A DNA stretch of 64,000 nt from Paenibacillus sp. FSL R7-0273 (GCF_000758625.1 NZ_CP009283.1:1375501-1439500), one strand, 5' to 3'. Shown: positions 55,101 to 63,063, counted from the stretch's first letter. Notes: generated by a model not told the origin, from the letters alone. Program-made: numbers and translations.

Positions 55101-57845
55101 TATAAGGAAACGGTCGCACCAGTAGGCTACGTGCTGAATAGTACTGAACGCACTGTTAACATTACTGCGACTGTATCAGATGTAACACAGCAGATTACTA
55201 ACAAAGAAATTCTCGGCTCACTCAAGCTGACAAAAGTTGATGAGGACCTTGCAACGAAGAAGCTGACGGGAGCAGAGTTCGAATTGTATGATGCCAGCAA
55301 CAAGCTGGTTGCAACAGAGACTAGTGATGCTAACGGCGTTGTAGAATTCAAGGAACTAAAAGTCGGTTCATATACCTTTAAAGAAACGGCAGCTCCGGCT
55401 GGATATGTCCTGAATAGTACGGTACACAGTGTTAGCCTTACTTTGGCCACACCAAACGTGCAGCAGGAGATCACCAACAAAGAAATCCTGGGCTCCCTGA
55501 AGCTGATTAAGGTCGATCAGGATGATGCAAGCAAGAAGCTTGCAGGAGCAGAGTTCAAGCTCTATGATGCGAGCAAGGCTTTGGTAGCAACCAAATCTAC
55601 AGATGCTTCAGGAGTGGTTGAATTTAAGGATCTGAAGATCGGCTCTTACACTTATAAGGAAACGGTCGCACCAGTAGGCTACGTGCTGAATAGTACTGAA
55701 CGTACTGTTAACATTACTGCGACTGTATCAGATGTAACACAGCAGATCACTAACAAAGAAATCCTGGGTTCACTGAAACTGACGAAGGTTGATGAGGACC
55801 TTGTAACGAAGAAGCTTGCAGGAGCAGAGTTCAAGTTGTACGATGCCAGCGACAAGCTGGTAGCTACAGACATCAGCGATGCGAACGGCGTCGTTGAATT
55901 CAAGAATCTCAAAATCGGAGCATATACCTTCAAGGAAACGGCAGCTCCGGTTGGATATGTCCTGAATAGTACGGTACGCAGCGTTAGCCTTACTTTGGCC
56001 ACACGTAACGTGCAGCAGGAGATCACCAACAAAGAAATCCTGGGTTCATTGAAGCTGACCAAGTTGGATCAGGATAATGCCGCGAAGAAGCTTGCAGGAG
56101 CAGAGTTCAAGCTTTACGATGCCAGCGATAAGCTGGTAGCAACAGGCATCAGTGATGCGAACGGTATTGTTGAGTTCAAGAATCTCAAAATCGGAGCATA
56201 TACCTTCAAGGAAACGGCAGCTCCGGTTGGATATGTCCTGAATAGTACGGTACGCAGCGTTAGCCTTACTTTGGCCACACGTAACGTGCAGCAGGAGATC
56301 ACCAACAAAGAGATCCTGGGTTCATTGAAGCTGACAAAGGTGGATCAGGATAATACCGCGAAGAAGCTTGCAGGAGCAGAGTTCAAGCTATACGATGCCA
56401 GCGACAAGCTGGTAGCTACAGACATCAGTGATGCGAACGGTATTGTTGAGTTCAAGAATCTGAAGCTTGGAGCCTACACTTTCAAGGAGACGGTAGCGCC
56501 AACCGGCTATGTGCTGAATAGCACGGAGCGTGATGCTAGTCTTACAATTGCCGTTCCGGATGTGCAGCAGCAGATCACCAACAAAGAGATCCTGGGTTCA
56601 CTGAAACTGACTAAGGTTGATCAGGATAATGCCGCGAAGAAGCTGGCAGGAGCAGAGTTCAAGCTATACGATGCCAGCGACAAGCTGGTAGCAACAGACA
56701 TCAGTGACGCAAATGGTATCGTTGAGTTCAAGAATCTGAAGCTCGGAGCCTACACTTTCAAGGAGACGGTAGCGCCAACCGGCTATGTGCTGAACAGCAC
56801 GGAGCGTAAGGCTAATCTTACAATTGCCGTTCCGGATGTGCAGCAGCAGATCACTAACAAAGAAATCCTGGGATCACTGAAGCTGACCAAGGTAGATCAG
56901 GATAATACCGCTAAGAAGCTTGCAGGAGCGGAGTTCAAGCTCTACAGTTCCAGTGAGGTTGCAGTGGCGACGGGTGTTACTGATGCCAATGGCGAAATTG
57001 TATTTAATGCTTTGAAGCTTGGGGCTTATACGTTAAAAGAGACCAAAGCTCCAGCTGGTTATCAGTTAGACGCCGCTGTACACAATGTAAATATTCAATC
57101 GGGCGCCCAGATCGCTCTGGACCCGATCAAGAACAAGGCGATTCCGGTAATACCGGTACCGACAGCTACACCGGCGGTTGTACCAACACCGGCACCGACA
57201 GCTGCACCAACGCCGTCGCCGACAACGTCCCCGGTAACGGCGAATTCAGGCGGACCGGCACCGACACCAGCTGCTTCTACCGTACCGGGATCCGTTGTAA
57301 CGCCGGGACCTTCAGCAACAGTGACACCGGGTGTTACTGCAACACCTGGTCTGACGCCAGGCCCGGCCGTAACTCCAGGACCGTCGCCTGCGGTAAGCAC
57401 TGCGCCAACACCGCAAGCGACAACTGCAACAACAATTGAGGATATTCCGATTGACGGCGAGATTCCTCTGGGAGGCATACCGAGCATCAGTGAGGAGCCG
57501 GCACATGGTACGGTAGTTCTCTCACCGGACGGTAAATGGACTTATACTCCTGATCCGGGATATACCGGTAAGGATAAGTTCACCATTACTGTAACGGATG
57601 AAGACGGTAACGAGCAGGAGGTTATTATAGAGGTGGGCGTTGATGAAATACCTCTTGGCACGGTGCCTGATACTGATAATGGCACAGATCATACAGATTC
57701 GGATAACGAAAATAACGGTCTGCCGGGCAATCTCCCTAAGACAGGAGAAGAAAGCCCGCTCCCGCTGTACCTGGCAGGCGGAGCCCTGGTAGTTATCGGT
57801 ATTGCCCTGGCATTAAGATTCAGAACACGCAACAAACCGGTGTAA
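49140..57845 (+). CDS. Giant LPxTG surface protein with collagen-binding-like and 19 CnaB repeats
   Basis: 2901 residues, TTG start with GAGGG upstream. Order: signal peptide (about 1-35); an adhesin-like domain and about five Cna-A/collagen-binding-like domains (about 40-920), each with an INWTIKFNYDERAI-type strand and a YRLKFSTKITD-type end; 19 CnaB/SpaA-type repeats of 92 residues (923-2669); a Pro/Thr/Ala linker (about 2675-2770); a cadherin-like domain (GTVVLSPDGKWTYTPDPGYTG); LPKTGEE, membrane helix, RNKPV tail. Each CnaB repeat keeps Lys (TKVD), Glu (KET-AP) and Asn (ITNK), the residues of self-formed isopeptide bonds. The protein is anchored to peptidoglycan by a sortase not found here. 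Likely a long, rigid adhesin. Confidence 0.93.
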   Translation: MRLIKKKTWAVWLGLAILITTFAIAVGFFTNVNADAVDGNITEDIVKTVSLSVYENGTQVTSSVYKFDSIYRFNLTYELPDDTYKEGAKYTYILPAKLAIEQAYTGKLINSEFPDGMGTYAVGTDNKVVLTFNKNIEGLFDIKGNLWVESKLSKTNVTGSTTQQLLFPIAGNASNSITINIQPNNGAAIKKGGVPKPQKYNATSIEWTVDVNRLLNKVDNASVTDSFPAGLNLDTVSIAVYGLTVDVQGGVTQGGQISPAEYDTSASTGSKLDLKFNNSINEAYRLKFSTKITDTGKTSYTNTASLNGNGTSWNATSSAVAVSYGKPLEKSTGGFNSATEEINWTIKFNYDERAIPAAQAVLTDRFNISQDYVAGSMVITRMKLDVNGAATTDGTLTAGVDYTLTDLPDDTTVTPATAGFKIQFNNDVQSAYRIEYKTKVAGRVYAGEDIVNKVTYNGSTVPATAKTTQRILNKLDVDKNSTPANDVDYLNKTVKWKININEDKRDMTNLVLTDKFDNAGLQLLGRPEITLLTDSSVKLVEGTDYVFAALPVSDFSTNSGFEITFKKKISQAYRITYTTNFDYYKLKSGVSAFSNTASIDWLEKAKDTPEQTSRKTFDPDNKVKNNGFKSGAYDVASKKITWTVGANYNKRVLAAGAELVDTIPAGQVADENSVVVNKLDYNAAGTPYALTPALVNKTDYTVAVDDGKLRVKFKNAVDYAFYVVFKTEFAAGDVNASSVTNTAVLNNAAGEGVSKTLQGTATVTNGGQYVTKTGAVDSTDQTIMNWSLTINANQSVVLNAQVIDTPSTNQVLLPASFQVFETNINSGGTVTATNTKLVKDTDYTLEFSTDSSGKDIFKLAFKNTISKPYILKYQSVITAVDNVTVTNAASFSGMGASSISKPFSNSWSIRIVDTGGTGSGVTGSLKVLKTNADQTLTLSGAEFSLGRIVGSDLKDTKTAVSNSSGTLEFTGLRAGKYKLKETKAPAGYAVDATERIVTINSSTPVQMTVTNDFNGSLKVTKVAKGNTATKLAGAEFELYNSANQLAGSGTTDVSGEVLFSKLMGGNYTLKETKAPAGYVITATSTAVTIDPAQQKTLTITNDKIVLGSLKITKVDQAEPSKVLAGAEFKLYDADKAEVGTATTDVNGVAEFKDLKLGTYTFKETKAPAGYVLNTAEVSVSITSATPNLQQFTNKEILGSIKLTKVDQDDTSKKLAGAEFKLYNSSKALVATKTTDAAGVVVFTDLKPGTYTFNESKAPDGYVLDTKEQTADITLAIPDVQQQITNKGMLGSIKLTKVDQDDPAKVLAGAEFKLYDAGKTLVATQITDATGVVEFTGLKLGTYTFNETKAPAGYVLNSAERSATLTSAQPDAAQQITNKEILGSLKLTKVDQDDASKKLAGAEFKLYDASKALVATKSTDATGVVEFKDLKIGSYTYKETVAPVGYLLNSTERTVNITATVSDVTQQITNKEILGSLKLTKVDEDLATKKLTGAEFELYDASNKLVATETSDANGVVEFKELKVGSYTFKETAAPAGYVLNSTVHSVSLTLATPNVQQEITNKEILGSLKLIKVDQDDASKKLAGAEFKLYDASKALVATKSTDASGVVEFKDLKIGSYTYKETVAPVGYVLNSTERTVNITATVSDVTQQITNKEILGSLKLTKVDEDLVTKKLAGAEFELYDASNKLVTTETSDANGVVEFKELKVGSYTFKETAAPVGYVLNDTVRTVNVTLATPNVQQQITNKEILGSLKLTKVDQDETTKKLAGAEFKLYDASDKLVATDISDANGVVEFKNLKIGAYTFKETAAPVGYVLNSTVRSVSLTLATRNVQQEITNKEILGSLKLTKVDQDNTAKKLAGAEFKLYDASDKLVATDISDANGIVEFKNLKLGAYTFKETVAPTDYVLNSTERDASLTIAVPDVQQQITNKEILGSLKLTKVDQDNAAKKLAGAEFKLYDASKALVATNSTDATGVVEFKDLKIGSYTYKETVAPVGYVLNSTERTVNITATVSDVTQQITNKEILGSLKLTKVDEDLATKKLTGAEFELYDASNKLVATETSDANGVVEFKELKVGSYTFKETAAPAGYVLNSTVHSVSLTLATPNVQQEITNKEILGSLKLIKVDQDDASKKLAGAEFKLYDASKALVATKSTDASGVVEFKDLKIGSYTYKETVAPVGYVLNSTERTVNITATVSDVTQQITNKEILGSLKLTKVDEDLVTKKLAGAEFKLYDASDKLVATDISDANGVVEFKNLKIGAYTFKETAAPVGYVLNSTVRSVSLTLATRNVQQEITNKEILGSLKLTKLDQDNAAKKLAGAEFKLYDASDKLVATGISDANGIVEFKNLKIGAYTFKETAAPVGYVLNSTVRSVSLTLATRNVQQEITNKEILGSLKLTKVDQDNTAKKLAGAEFKLYDASDKLVATDISDANGIVEFKNLKLGAYTFKETVAPTGYVLNSTERDASLTIAVPDVQQQITNKEILGSLKLTKVDQDNAAKKLAGAEFKLYDASDKLVATDISDANGIVEFKNLKLGAYTFKETVAPTGYVLNSTERKANLTIAVPDVQQQITNKEILGSLKLTKVDQDNTAKKLAGAEFKLYSSSEVAVATGVTDANGEIVFNALKLGAYTLKETKAPAGYQLDAAVHNVNIQSGAQIALDPIKNKAIPVIPVPTATPAVVPTPAPTAAPTPSPTTSPVTANSGGPAPTPAASTVPGSVVTPGPSATVTPGVTATPGLTPGPAVTPGPSPAVSTAPTPQATTATTIEDIPIDGEIPLGGIPSISEEPAHGTVVLSPDGKWTYTPDPGYTGKDKFTITVTDEDGNEQEVIIEVGVDEIPLGTVPDTDNGTDHTDSDNENNGLPGNLPKTGEESPLPLYLAGGALVVIGIALALRFRTRNKPV
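51906..57147 (+). repeat. Nineteen 276-bp tandem repeats (CnaB units) inside the surface protein
   Basis: Units start at 51906, 52182, 52458, 52731, 53007, 53283 and then every 276 bases to 56871 (unit 3 is 273). Units 6-11 (53283-54938) and 12-17 (54939-56594) are a tandem duplication of 1656 bp; units 7 and 13, and 8 and 14, encode identical proteins. Unit 15 joins the start of unit 9 with the end of unit 10. Confidence 0.95.
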
Positions 57846-57862
57846 TCGGATATCATTCAAAT

Positions 57863-57898
57863 AAACCCACCCGAAGCACTGCTGCGGGTGGGTTTGCT
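57863..57898 (+). terminator. Terminator of the surface protein gene
   Basis: AAACCCACCCG pairs perfectly with CGGGTGGGTTT around an 11-base loop. Confidence 0.85.
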
Positions 57899-57990
57899 TT
57901 AGGGCTAACCCTGGAAAACTAAGGACCTTTGCCGTGATTTTACTGTAAAATAGGCTTAAGAAAGATTTTTCAAAAAAAAAACGAACGGTC

Positions 57991-58020
57991 TGCAGGGGAA
58001 GCGGAATGTCCGGCGTCTAA
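57991..58020 (+). promoter_or_regulatory. Candidate ECF-type promoter of the sigma operon
   Basis: TGCAGG, 17 bases, CGTCTAA. CGTC with a TGCAAC-like -35 is the pattern of sigma-V/M-type ECF promoters, and ECF operons often control themselves. The -35 match is only partial. Confidence 0.3.
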
Positions 58021-58047
58021 CGTTATGAAGAAGGAGGGGAGAACGAC

Positions 58048-58590
58048 TTGGAAGAGGCAGAATGGATTTCAGCCGTGCTGAAAGGGCAGAGCCAGGCTTT
58101 TGGGCATCTGGTCACGCGTTATCAGGGCATGGTATACCGAGTGTGCATCAAAATAACCGGAGAAGCCGAATCGGCCAAGGATATGGCCCAGGAAGTCTTC
58201 ATTAAAGCCTACAAGGCGCTCCCCTCCTTCAGAGGACAGTCCTCTTTCTCCACCTGGCTGTACCGGATTGCTTACAGGACCTGTCTCGACTGGAAACGGG
58301 CCAATGACAGGGAATGGAAACACCGCAGTACAGCAGATTATACGGAGAATGACTGGGTCACCTCACAGACGCCTGAACAGGCGGTGCTCAGCAAGGAAGC
58401 CTCGGAGGAGCTGGATCAGAATTTGAACAGTCTCACAGAACCGTACCGGTCGGTCGTGCAGCTGTATTATTTTCAGCATCACTCCTATCAGGAAATTGCC
58501 GAGCAGAAGGGTGTTTCGGTCAAAACAGTGGAATCACAGCTCTACAGAGCCAGGCAGATGATGAGAAAAAGCGGGGAGGAATGGCGATGA
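58048..58590 (+). CDS. ECF-type RNA polymerase sigma factor
   Basis: 180 residues with region 2 (VTRYQGMVYRVCIKITGEAE; SAKDMAQEVFIKAYKAL) and region 4 (LTEPYRSVVQLYYFQHHSYQEIAEQKGVSVKTVESQLYRAR as pieces) and no other domain. TTG start with GGAGGGG upstream. Its anti-sigma gene follows with overlap. Such factors respond to envelope stress in Bacillus and Paenibacillus; the signal here is unknown. Confidence 0.93.
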   Translation: MEEAEWISAVLKGQSQAFGHLVTRYQGMVYRVCIKITGEAESAKDMAQEVFIKAYKALPSFRGQSSFSTWLYRIAYRTCLDWKRANDREWKHRSTADYTENDWVTSQTPEQAVLSKEASEELDQNLNSLTEPYRSVVQLYYFQHHSYQEIAEQKGVSVKTVESQLYRARQMMRKSGEEWR

Positions 58591-59042
58591 ATTGTGCAAC
58601 AGTCAAAGAATGGATGCCGCATTATATCGAAGGTACATTGTCTCCGGAGATGGAGCTGAATATCCGTCTGCACATTGAAGCTTGTCCCGGCTGCTCATCT
58701 TGGCTGGAGGAGGCAAGAGGGCTTGCTGCACTGTGGAATGAGATGGAGGCCGGATTAGAAGCGCCGGAGTCATGGGATTTTCCCGATATAACAAATGACG
58801 TGATGGAGCATATTGAACAGCTGGAAGCAGGCCGCCGTGAGCGCACCGTTAAAGCGACTGCGGCCAGACGCCGGAATGCGCCGGGGACCTCCTGGATGCA
58901 CTATGGGGTTGCGGTAGGTCTTACCTTCCTGCTGCTGCAGCTTGGAGTTTTTGAGAACCTGGCCTATGGCATTACCGAGATTAACGGGCAGATGTCGACG
59001 TCAGTTACGGCCTGGTTTAACGCTCAAGGGAGCCAGAAATAG
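58587..59042 (+). CDS. Membrane anti-sigma factor with zinc finger
   Basis: About 151 residues. Zinc-binding HxxxCxxC is HIEACPGC at about residues 31-38 within a zf-HC2 domain (MNCATVKEWMPHYIEG at the start), and one membrane helix lies near residues 108-128 (GVAVGLTFLLLQLGVF). ATG at 58587 overlaps the sigma stop (ATGA) with GGAGG upstream. It should hold the sigma factor at the membrane until a signal arrives. Confidence 0.9.
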   Translation: MNCATVKEWMPHYIEGTLSPEMELNIRLHIEACPGCSSWLEEARGLAALWNEMEAGLEAPESWDFPDITNDVMEHIEQLEAGRRERTVKATAARRRNAPGTSWMHYGVAVGLTFLLLQLGVFENLAYGITEINGQMSTSVTAWFNAQGSQK

Positions 59043-59085
59043 ATATGAAGAAGCAATGCTCACCAAACCTTTAGGAGGATATAGC

Positions 59086-59583
59086 ATGATTAAGAAAAAA
59101 CGCTGGCTTACTTTTTTTCTGGCGCTCGTGCCAGGTCTGGGACATTTATATTTGGGATTTAAAAAGCTTGGCCTGCAATATATGCTGGGAGCCTCGGCAT
59201 GCATTATTTTCATCCCATCAATGCCGACGGTATTCCCGTTCGCGCTGGCCGCTCTCTGGTTCTACCAGTTATTTGACGCTCTGCAAAAAGCGGCCTGGAT
59301 GAAGCTGACGATCGCCGAGCATGAACGGATGATGTTCCATCCTGACAGCTTCGGGGCTCCGTGGACCATGGGTATGCCTCCGGTGTCGGAATATCCGCAG
59401 GACGACGTGAATCCGGTATGGCTGGGGATCGGCTGTGTCGCTGCAGGCTTCGTGCTGCTGGTGGCTACCGCTTTTCCATGGCTCTGGCGCATTCTCACCG
59501 ATATGAATATCGGCTCGATCCTGCTGTCGCTGGCCCTGATCGGCTACGGCTTCAGAATGCTCAAAAAAAATTCCAAAGCATAA
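59086..59583 (+). CDS. Membrane protein in the ECF sigma operon
   Basis: About 165 residues, four membrane segments. The first part (FLALVPGLGHLYLGFKKLGLQ) resembles the small TM2-type helical hairpin with Gly-x-Gly-x-x-Tyr-x-Gly; the middle is a polar loop and the C-terminus ends KKNSKA. Function unknown. AGGAGG precedes the ATG at 59086; 43 bases after the anti-sigma gene. Confidence 0.8.
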   Translation: MIKKKRWLTFFLALVPGLGHLYLGFKKLGLQYMLGASACIIFIPSMPTVFPFALAALWFYQLFDALQKAAWMKLTIAEHERMMFHPDSFGAPWTMGMPPVSEYPQDDVNPVWLGIGCVAAGFVLLVATAFPWLWRILTDMNIGSILLSLALIGYGFRMLKKNSKA

Positions 59584-59586
59584 GAA

Positions 59587-60693
59587 ATGGGGATTTCATC
59601 CATGGGGAGATGGAAAATCGGCAGCTTTTCGGCTGCACTAGGCTGTATAGCAGTAGGGGTACTCATTGTTCTGGCCCAATACAATGTAATTTCATATGAT
59701 GCGCTCGGTTATCTGTGGCCGGCATTGCTCATTCTGTTTGGGCTGGAAATGCTGATCCGGCTGTTTATCCGCTCGGATGTCAAAACCCGTGTAAGCGGCT
59801 GGGGCATCCTGCTGGTTATTGTCCTCGTGCTTGCTAGCGGCGGGCAGACCGTGCTTGCCGGAGGTACGCTCGGAGGTATCTTCGGACGGACACAGCTGGT
59901 TCCGCTTAACGGGGCAATAGAGGTGCAGTCCAAGATTGAGCGCGTGAAGATCGAGCTGCCGAGCGGAAAAGTAATGATTCAGGGAACAGACGGCAATACC
60001 CTTGATTATGAAGGCAAGCTCGAGCTGCCGGGCAAGAACGAAAGTGAAGCGGCAAATGCGATGGAGAAGAAATGGAAGGTAACTGAAGAGGGCGATACGC
60101 TTGTTTTGAAGCTCGATCTGGAGACGAACTGGCTGTCGAACATTCACTTCGGTGTCTATACCAAAGAGCCGTATCTGAATATCAGCCTTCCGCAGAACCT
60201 GGCAGTCGAAGTGGAGACCAGTGACGGTGCGATAGAAGCCGGTAACCTGGCGGGCGGGCTTGAGGTGGACACCAGCAACGGGACACTGGATATTCATGAT
60301 ATCACCGGCGGCGTAGATGCCCGCACCAGCAACGGAACGATAGCCGTTCAGAATGTTCAGGGCGAAACCGAGCTCTCCAGCTCAAATGGTGCAATTACAT
60401 TAACCAACATCGACGGCACTGTCTCGGCTGATAGCAGTAACGGCAGAATCACAGTTAACTCTGCAGTTACAGGCGACTGGGACCTGGATTCCAGCAACGG
60501 CAAAATAACAGTCAGTCTTCCGGCAGCAACGAACGCTGAGATTAAGGCGGAGACGAGCAACGGCGGATTGAAGGGCAATATTGCCTGGGACCGTGATGAT
60601 GATAACCAGGGAAGAGCAGTGCTGGGTGAAGGAACCCATGAGGTGTCCTTGTCTACCAGCAACGGCACCATTACTGTGGACACCGCTGAGTAA
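59587..60693 (+). CDS. LiaF/YvlB-like membrane protein with DUF4097 beta-helix domain
   Basis: 368 residues. Two to three membrane helices (about 12-95, including ALGYLWPALLILFGLEMLIRL of the LiaI/LiaF type) precede a DUF4097 domain of repeating SNGT/SNGK strands (VDTSNGTLDIHDITGG, ELSSSNGAITLTNIDG), a beta-helix. Related YvlB is under sigma-W in B. subtilis, linking this operon to envelope stress. It starts three bases after the preceding stop; a second ATG at 59602 is possible. Confidence 0.88.
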   Translation: MGISSMGRWKIGSFSAALGCIAVGVLIVLAQYNVISYDALGYLWPALLILFGLEMLIRLFIRSDVKTRVSGWGILLVIVLVLASGGQTVLAGGTLGGIFGRTQLVPLNGAIEVQSKIERVKIELPSGKVMIQGTDGNTLDYEGKLELPGKNESEAANAMEKKWKVTEEGDTLVLKLDLETNWLSNIHFGVYTKEPYLNISLPQNLAVEVETSDGAIEAGNLAGGLEVDTSNGTLDIHDITGGVDARTSNGTIAVQNVQGETELSSSNGAITLTNIDGTVSADSSNGRITVNSAVTGDWDLDSSNGKITVSLPAATNAEIKAETSNGGLKGNIAWDRDDDNQGRAVLGEGTHEVSLSTSNGTITVDTAE

Positions 60694-60697
60694 AAAT

Positions 60698-60743
60698 AAA
60701 GAAGCAGCCGCCCGGACATTATCCGGGTGAGGCTGCTTCTTTT
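60698..60743. terminator. Bidirectional terminator
   Basis: AAAGAAGCAGCC pairs perfectly with GGCTGCTTCTTT and CGGA/TCCG extend it; placed between the sigma operon and the convergent aldo/keto reductase gene. Confidence 0.9.
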
Positions 60744-60769
60744 GTCTAAACAGGGGGTTGTCCGGTTTA

Positions 60770-61750
60770 TTACCAGGCATACGCCTTCGGCGCTGCCCCG
60801 CCGGGACCCGGGAATATTTCGTCAAGCCGCTTCAGCACGCTCTCCTCAAGTACAACCTCAAGGCAGCGCAGAGCGCTTTCGAACTGCTCCAGCGTGCGCG
60901 GACCTATAATCGGCGCGGTGACGGCCGGGTTGGCCAGCAGCCAGGCAAGCGCGATATTGTCCTGCGGCTCGCCCAGCTCGCGGCTAAGCTCTGCAAAGGC
61001 TTCGAGCTGGCTCTTATGCTGCTCGATGCGTTCCGTATTGCCGCCGCTGCGGCTGCCCTCAATCTTCATAAGCGCATTGCGGCCCAGCAGCCCGCCGTCC
61101 AGCGGACTCCAGGGAATCACGCCAAGGCCGAGATTCTGCGCAGCCGGCAGCACCTCAAGCTCAGGCAGGCGGCAGGTTAAGCTATATTTATGCTGCTCGG
61201 AGACAAGGCCGAGGAAACCGCGGGCCTTCGCTTCTGACTGGGCAACGGCTATATCCCATCCGGCAAAATTGCTGGAGCCGACGTAGCCGACTTTACCCTG
61301 GCTCACGGCAAGCTCAAAGGCGCCCCACAGCTCGTCCCAGGACACGCTGCGGTCTACGTGGTGCATCTGATAAAGCTCGATGTGATCGGTCTGCAGGCGC
61401 TGAAGGGAGCCTTCCAGATGACGGCGGATAATATAGGAGGAGAGACCGCTTTCATCATTAGGGCCGTCCAGCTTGTCACTCATGGCGCCGTAAACCTTGG
61501 TCGCCAGCACAACCTTCTCCCGCCGTCCGCCGCCCTGCTTGAACCAGCGGCCGATAATCGTCTCTGTAAGTCCGGCATTTTCACCCCAGCCGTAAATATT
61601 GGCGGTATCAAAAAAGTTCACACCTGCATCCAGTGCAGCGTCCATAATACGGAAGGCTTCCTTCTCATCCGTAATCGGTCCGAAATTCATCGTACCCAGG
61701 CAGAGGCGGCTTACCTTCAGCCCGGATTTACCCAGCTTCGTATACTGCAT
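60770..61750 (-). CDS. Aldo/keto reductase
   Basis: 326 residues, NADPH-dependent reductase of the (alpha/beta)8 type. The catalytic set is visible: Asp and Tyr in FFDTANIYGWGE, Lys in LATKVYG, His in YQMHHVD; the C-terminus has the NADPH site (IIGPRTLEQFESAL). Substrate unknown. AAGGAG precedes the ATG. It is divergent from leuB and shares the intergenic region with it. Confidence 0.93.
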   Translation of the reverse strand: MQYTKLGKSGLKVSRLCLGTMNFGPITDEKEAFRIMDAALDAGVNFFDTANIYGWGENAGLTETIIGRWFKQGGGRREKVVLATKVYGAMSDKLDGPNDESGLSSYIIRRHLEGSLQRLQTDHIELYQMHHVDRSVSWDELWGAFELAVSQGKVGYVGSSNFAGWDIAVAQSEAKARGFLGLVSEQHKYSLTCRLPELEVLPAAQNLGLGVIPWSPLDGGLLGRNALMKIEGSRSGGNTERIEQHKSQLEAFAELSRELGEPQDNIALAWLLANPAVTAPIIGPRTLEQFESALRCLEVVLEESVLKRLDEIFPGPGGAAPKAYAW

Positions 61751-61860
61751 TTCACACTCACTCCTTCTATGAAATAGATCAGCGATACAAGGAAAACAAC
61801 AGCATATTAATTGTATACAACCCGGGAATGAAGAGCAAATGGCGAGCCTGTGTGAATCCT

Positions 61861-61875
61861 ATAGGTAATGCCTAT
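61861..61875. promoter_or_regulatory. Inverted repeat ATAGG-N5-CCTAT between AKR and leuB
   Basis: ATAGG and CCTAT flank five bases, a LysR-type T-N11-A layout. It lies 110 bases upstream of each divergent gene and may be an operator for one or both. Confidence 0.4.
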
Positions 61876-61980
61876 CACTTTCATAGAATCTGTATCTTTG
61901 TCCTTTGCCGCCTGTTATGTTACAACAATATACAGAAGAACTATGTCTGTGCACAGCAGACCATCTAAGGAGTGACGGGA

Positions 61981-63063
61981 ATGAGCGAGGTTAAAAAAAT
62001 TGCCGTAATTGCCGGGGACGGAATCGGACCCGAAGTTGTGGCTGAAGCAGAAAAAGTATTGAAAAAAGCGGAAGAAGTATTTGGCTACGCCTTCGAAACC
62101 GAGCATGCGCTGTTTGGCGGCATCGCTATTGATGAGCGGGGAACACCGCTTCCGGAGGATACACTGGAAATCTGCCGCAGTGCAGATGCTGTACTGCTGG
62201 GGGCTGTCGGCGGACCAAAGTGGGACAACAACCCGAAGGAGCTTCGTCCGGAAACAGGACTGCTCGGAATCCGCAAAGCGCTGGGCCTGTTCTCCAACCT
62301 GCGTCCGGCAAATGTATTTGATTGCCTGAAGGATGCATCCACGCTGAAGCCGGAAGTGCTTGAAGGTACAGACCTGATGGTTGTGCGTGAGCTGACCGGA
62401 GGGATTTATTTCGGAGACAAGCTGCGCCGCCAGGGCGAACATGGTGAAGAGGCAGTTGATACCTGTGTGTATAATGTAACGGAAGTGGAGCGCATCGTAC
62501 GCCAGGCCTTTGAAATTGCCGGCAAGCGCCGCAACAAGCTGGCCAGCGTCGACAAAGCCAATGTACTGGAAACTTCCCGCCTGTGGCGTGAGGTTGTTAA
62601 CCGGATCGCTCCTGAATATCCGCAGGTAGAGCTAGAGCATGTGCTGGTCGATAACTGTGCAATGCAGCTGCTGCGCCGTCCGTCCAGCTTCGACGTCATT
62701 GTGACCGAGAACATGTTTGGAGATATTCTGAGTGACGAAGCTGCGATGCTGACCGGTTCGATCGGAATGCTTGCTTCTGCTTCACTGGGCGAGGGAAGCT
62801 ACGGCCTGTATGAGCCGGTTCACGGCTCCGCGCCTGACATTGCCGGCCAGGGCCTGGCTAATCCGATTGCGACCATCCTGTCGCTGGCGCTGATGTTCCG
62901 CATGACCTTCGGCTATGAGGATGCCGCAGCCGCTATTGAAGCAGCTGTAGCAGAAGTACTTGATGCCGGACACCGTACCAGTGATATTGCCGTAGACAAG
63001 AGCAAGGCAATCAGCACTACGGAGATGGGCGACCTGATTGTTGCTGCTATCCGCAAAGCGTAA
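61981..63063 (+). CDS. leuB: 3-isopropylmalate dehydrogenase
   Basis: 360 residues; oxidative decarboxylation of 3-isopropylmalate with NAD+. [20 protein letters not shown] at the start, [10 protein letters not shown] (substrate arginine), [14 protein letters not shown], and the metal site [12 protein letters not shown] region ([10 protein letters not shown]) are typical. ATG at 61981 has AAGGAG eight bases upstream. It is monocistronic here; leuC and leuD are not in the window, and leuA lies 13 kb away. Confidence 0.96.
   Translation: MSEVKKIAVIAGDGIGPEVVAEAEKVLKKAEEVFGYAFETEHALFGGIAIDERGTPLPEDTLEICRSADAVLLGAVGGPKWDNNPKELRPETGLLGIRKALGLFSNLRPANVFDCLKDASTLKPEVLEGTDLMVVRELTGGIYFGDKLRRQGEHGEEAVDTCVYNVTEVERIVRQAFEIAGKRRNKLASVDKANVLETSRLWREVVNRIAPEYPQVELEHVLVDNCAMQLLRRPSSFDVIVTENMFGDILSDEAAMLTGSIGMLASASLGEGSYGLYEPVHGSAPDIAGQGLANPIATILSLALMFRMTFGYEDAAAAIEAAVAEVLDAGHRTSDIAVDKSKAISTTEMGDLIVAAIRKA

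Noticed and set aside
51302..56308. Repeated minus-strand frames opposite the CnaB repeats
   Set aside because: They recur with the 276-base period because the sense repeats do; no independent start signals.
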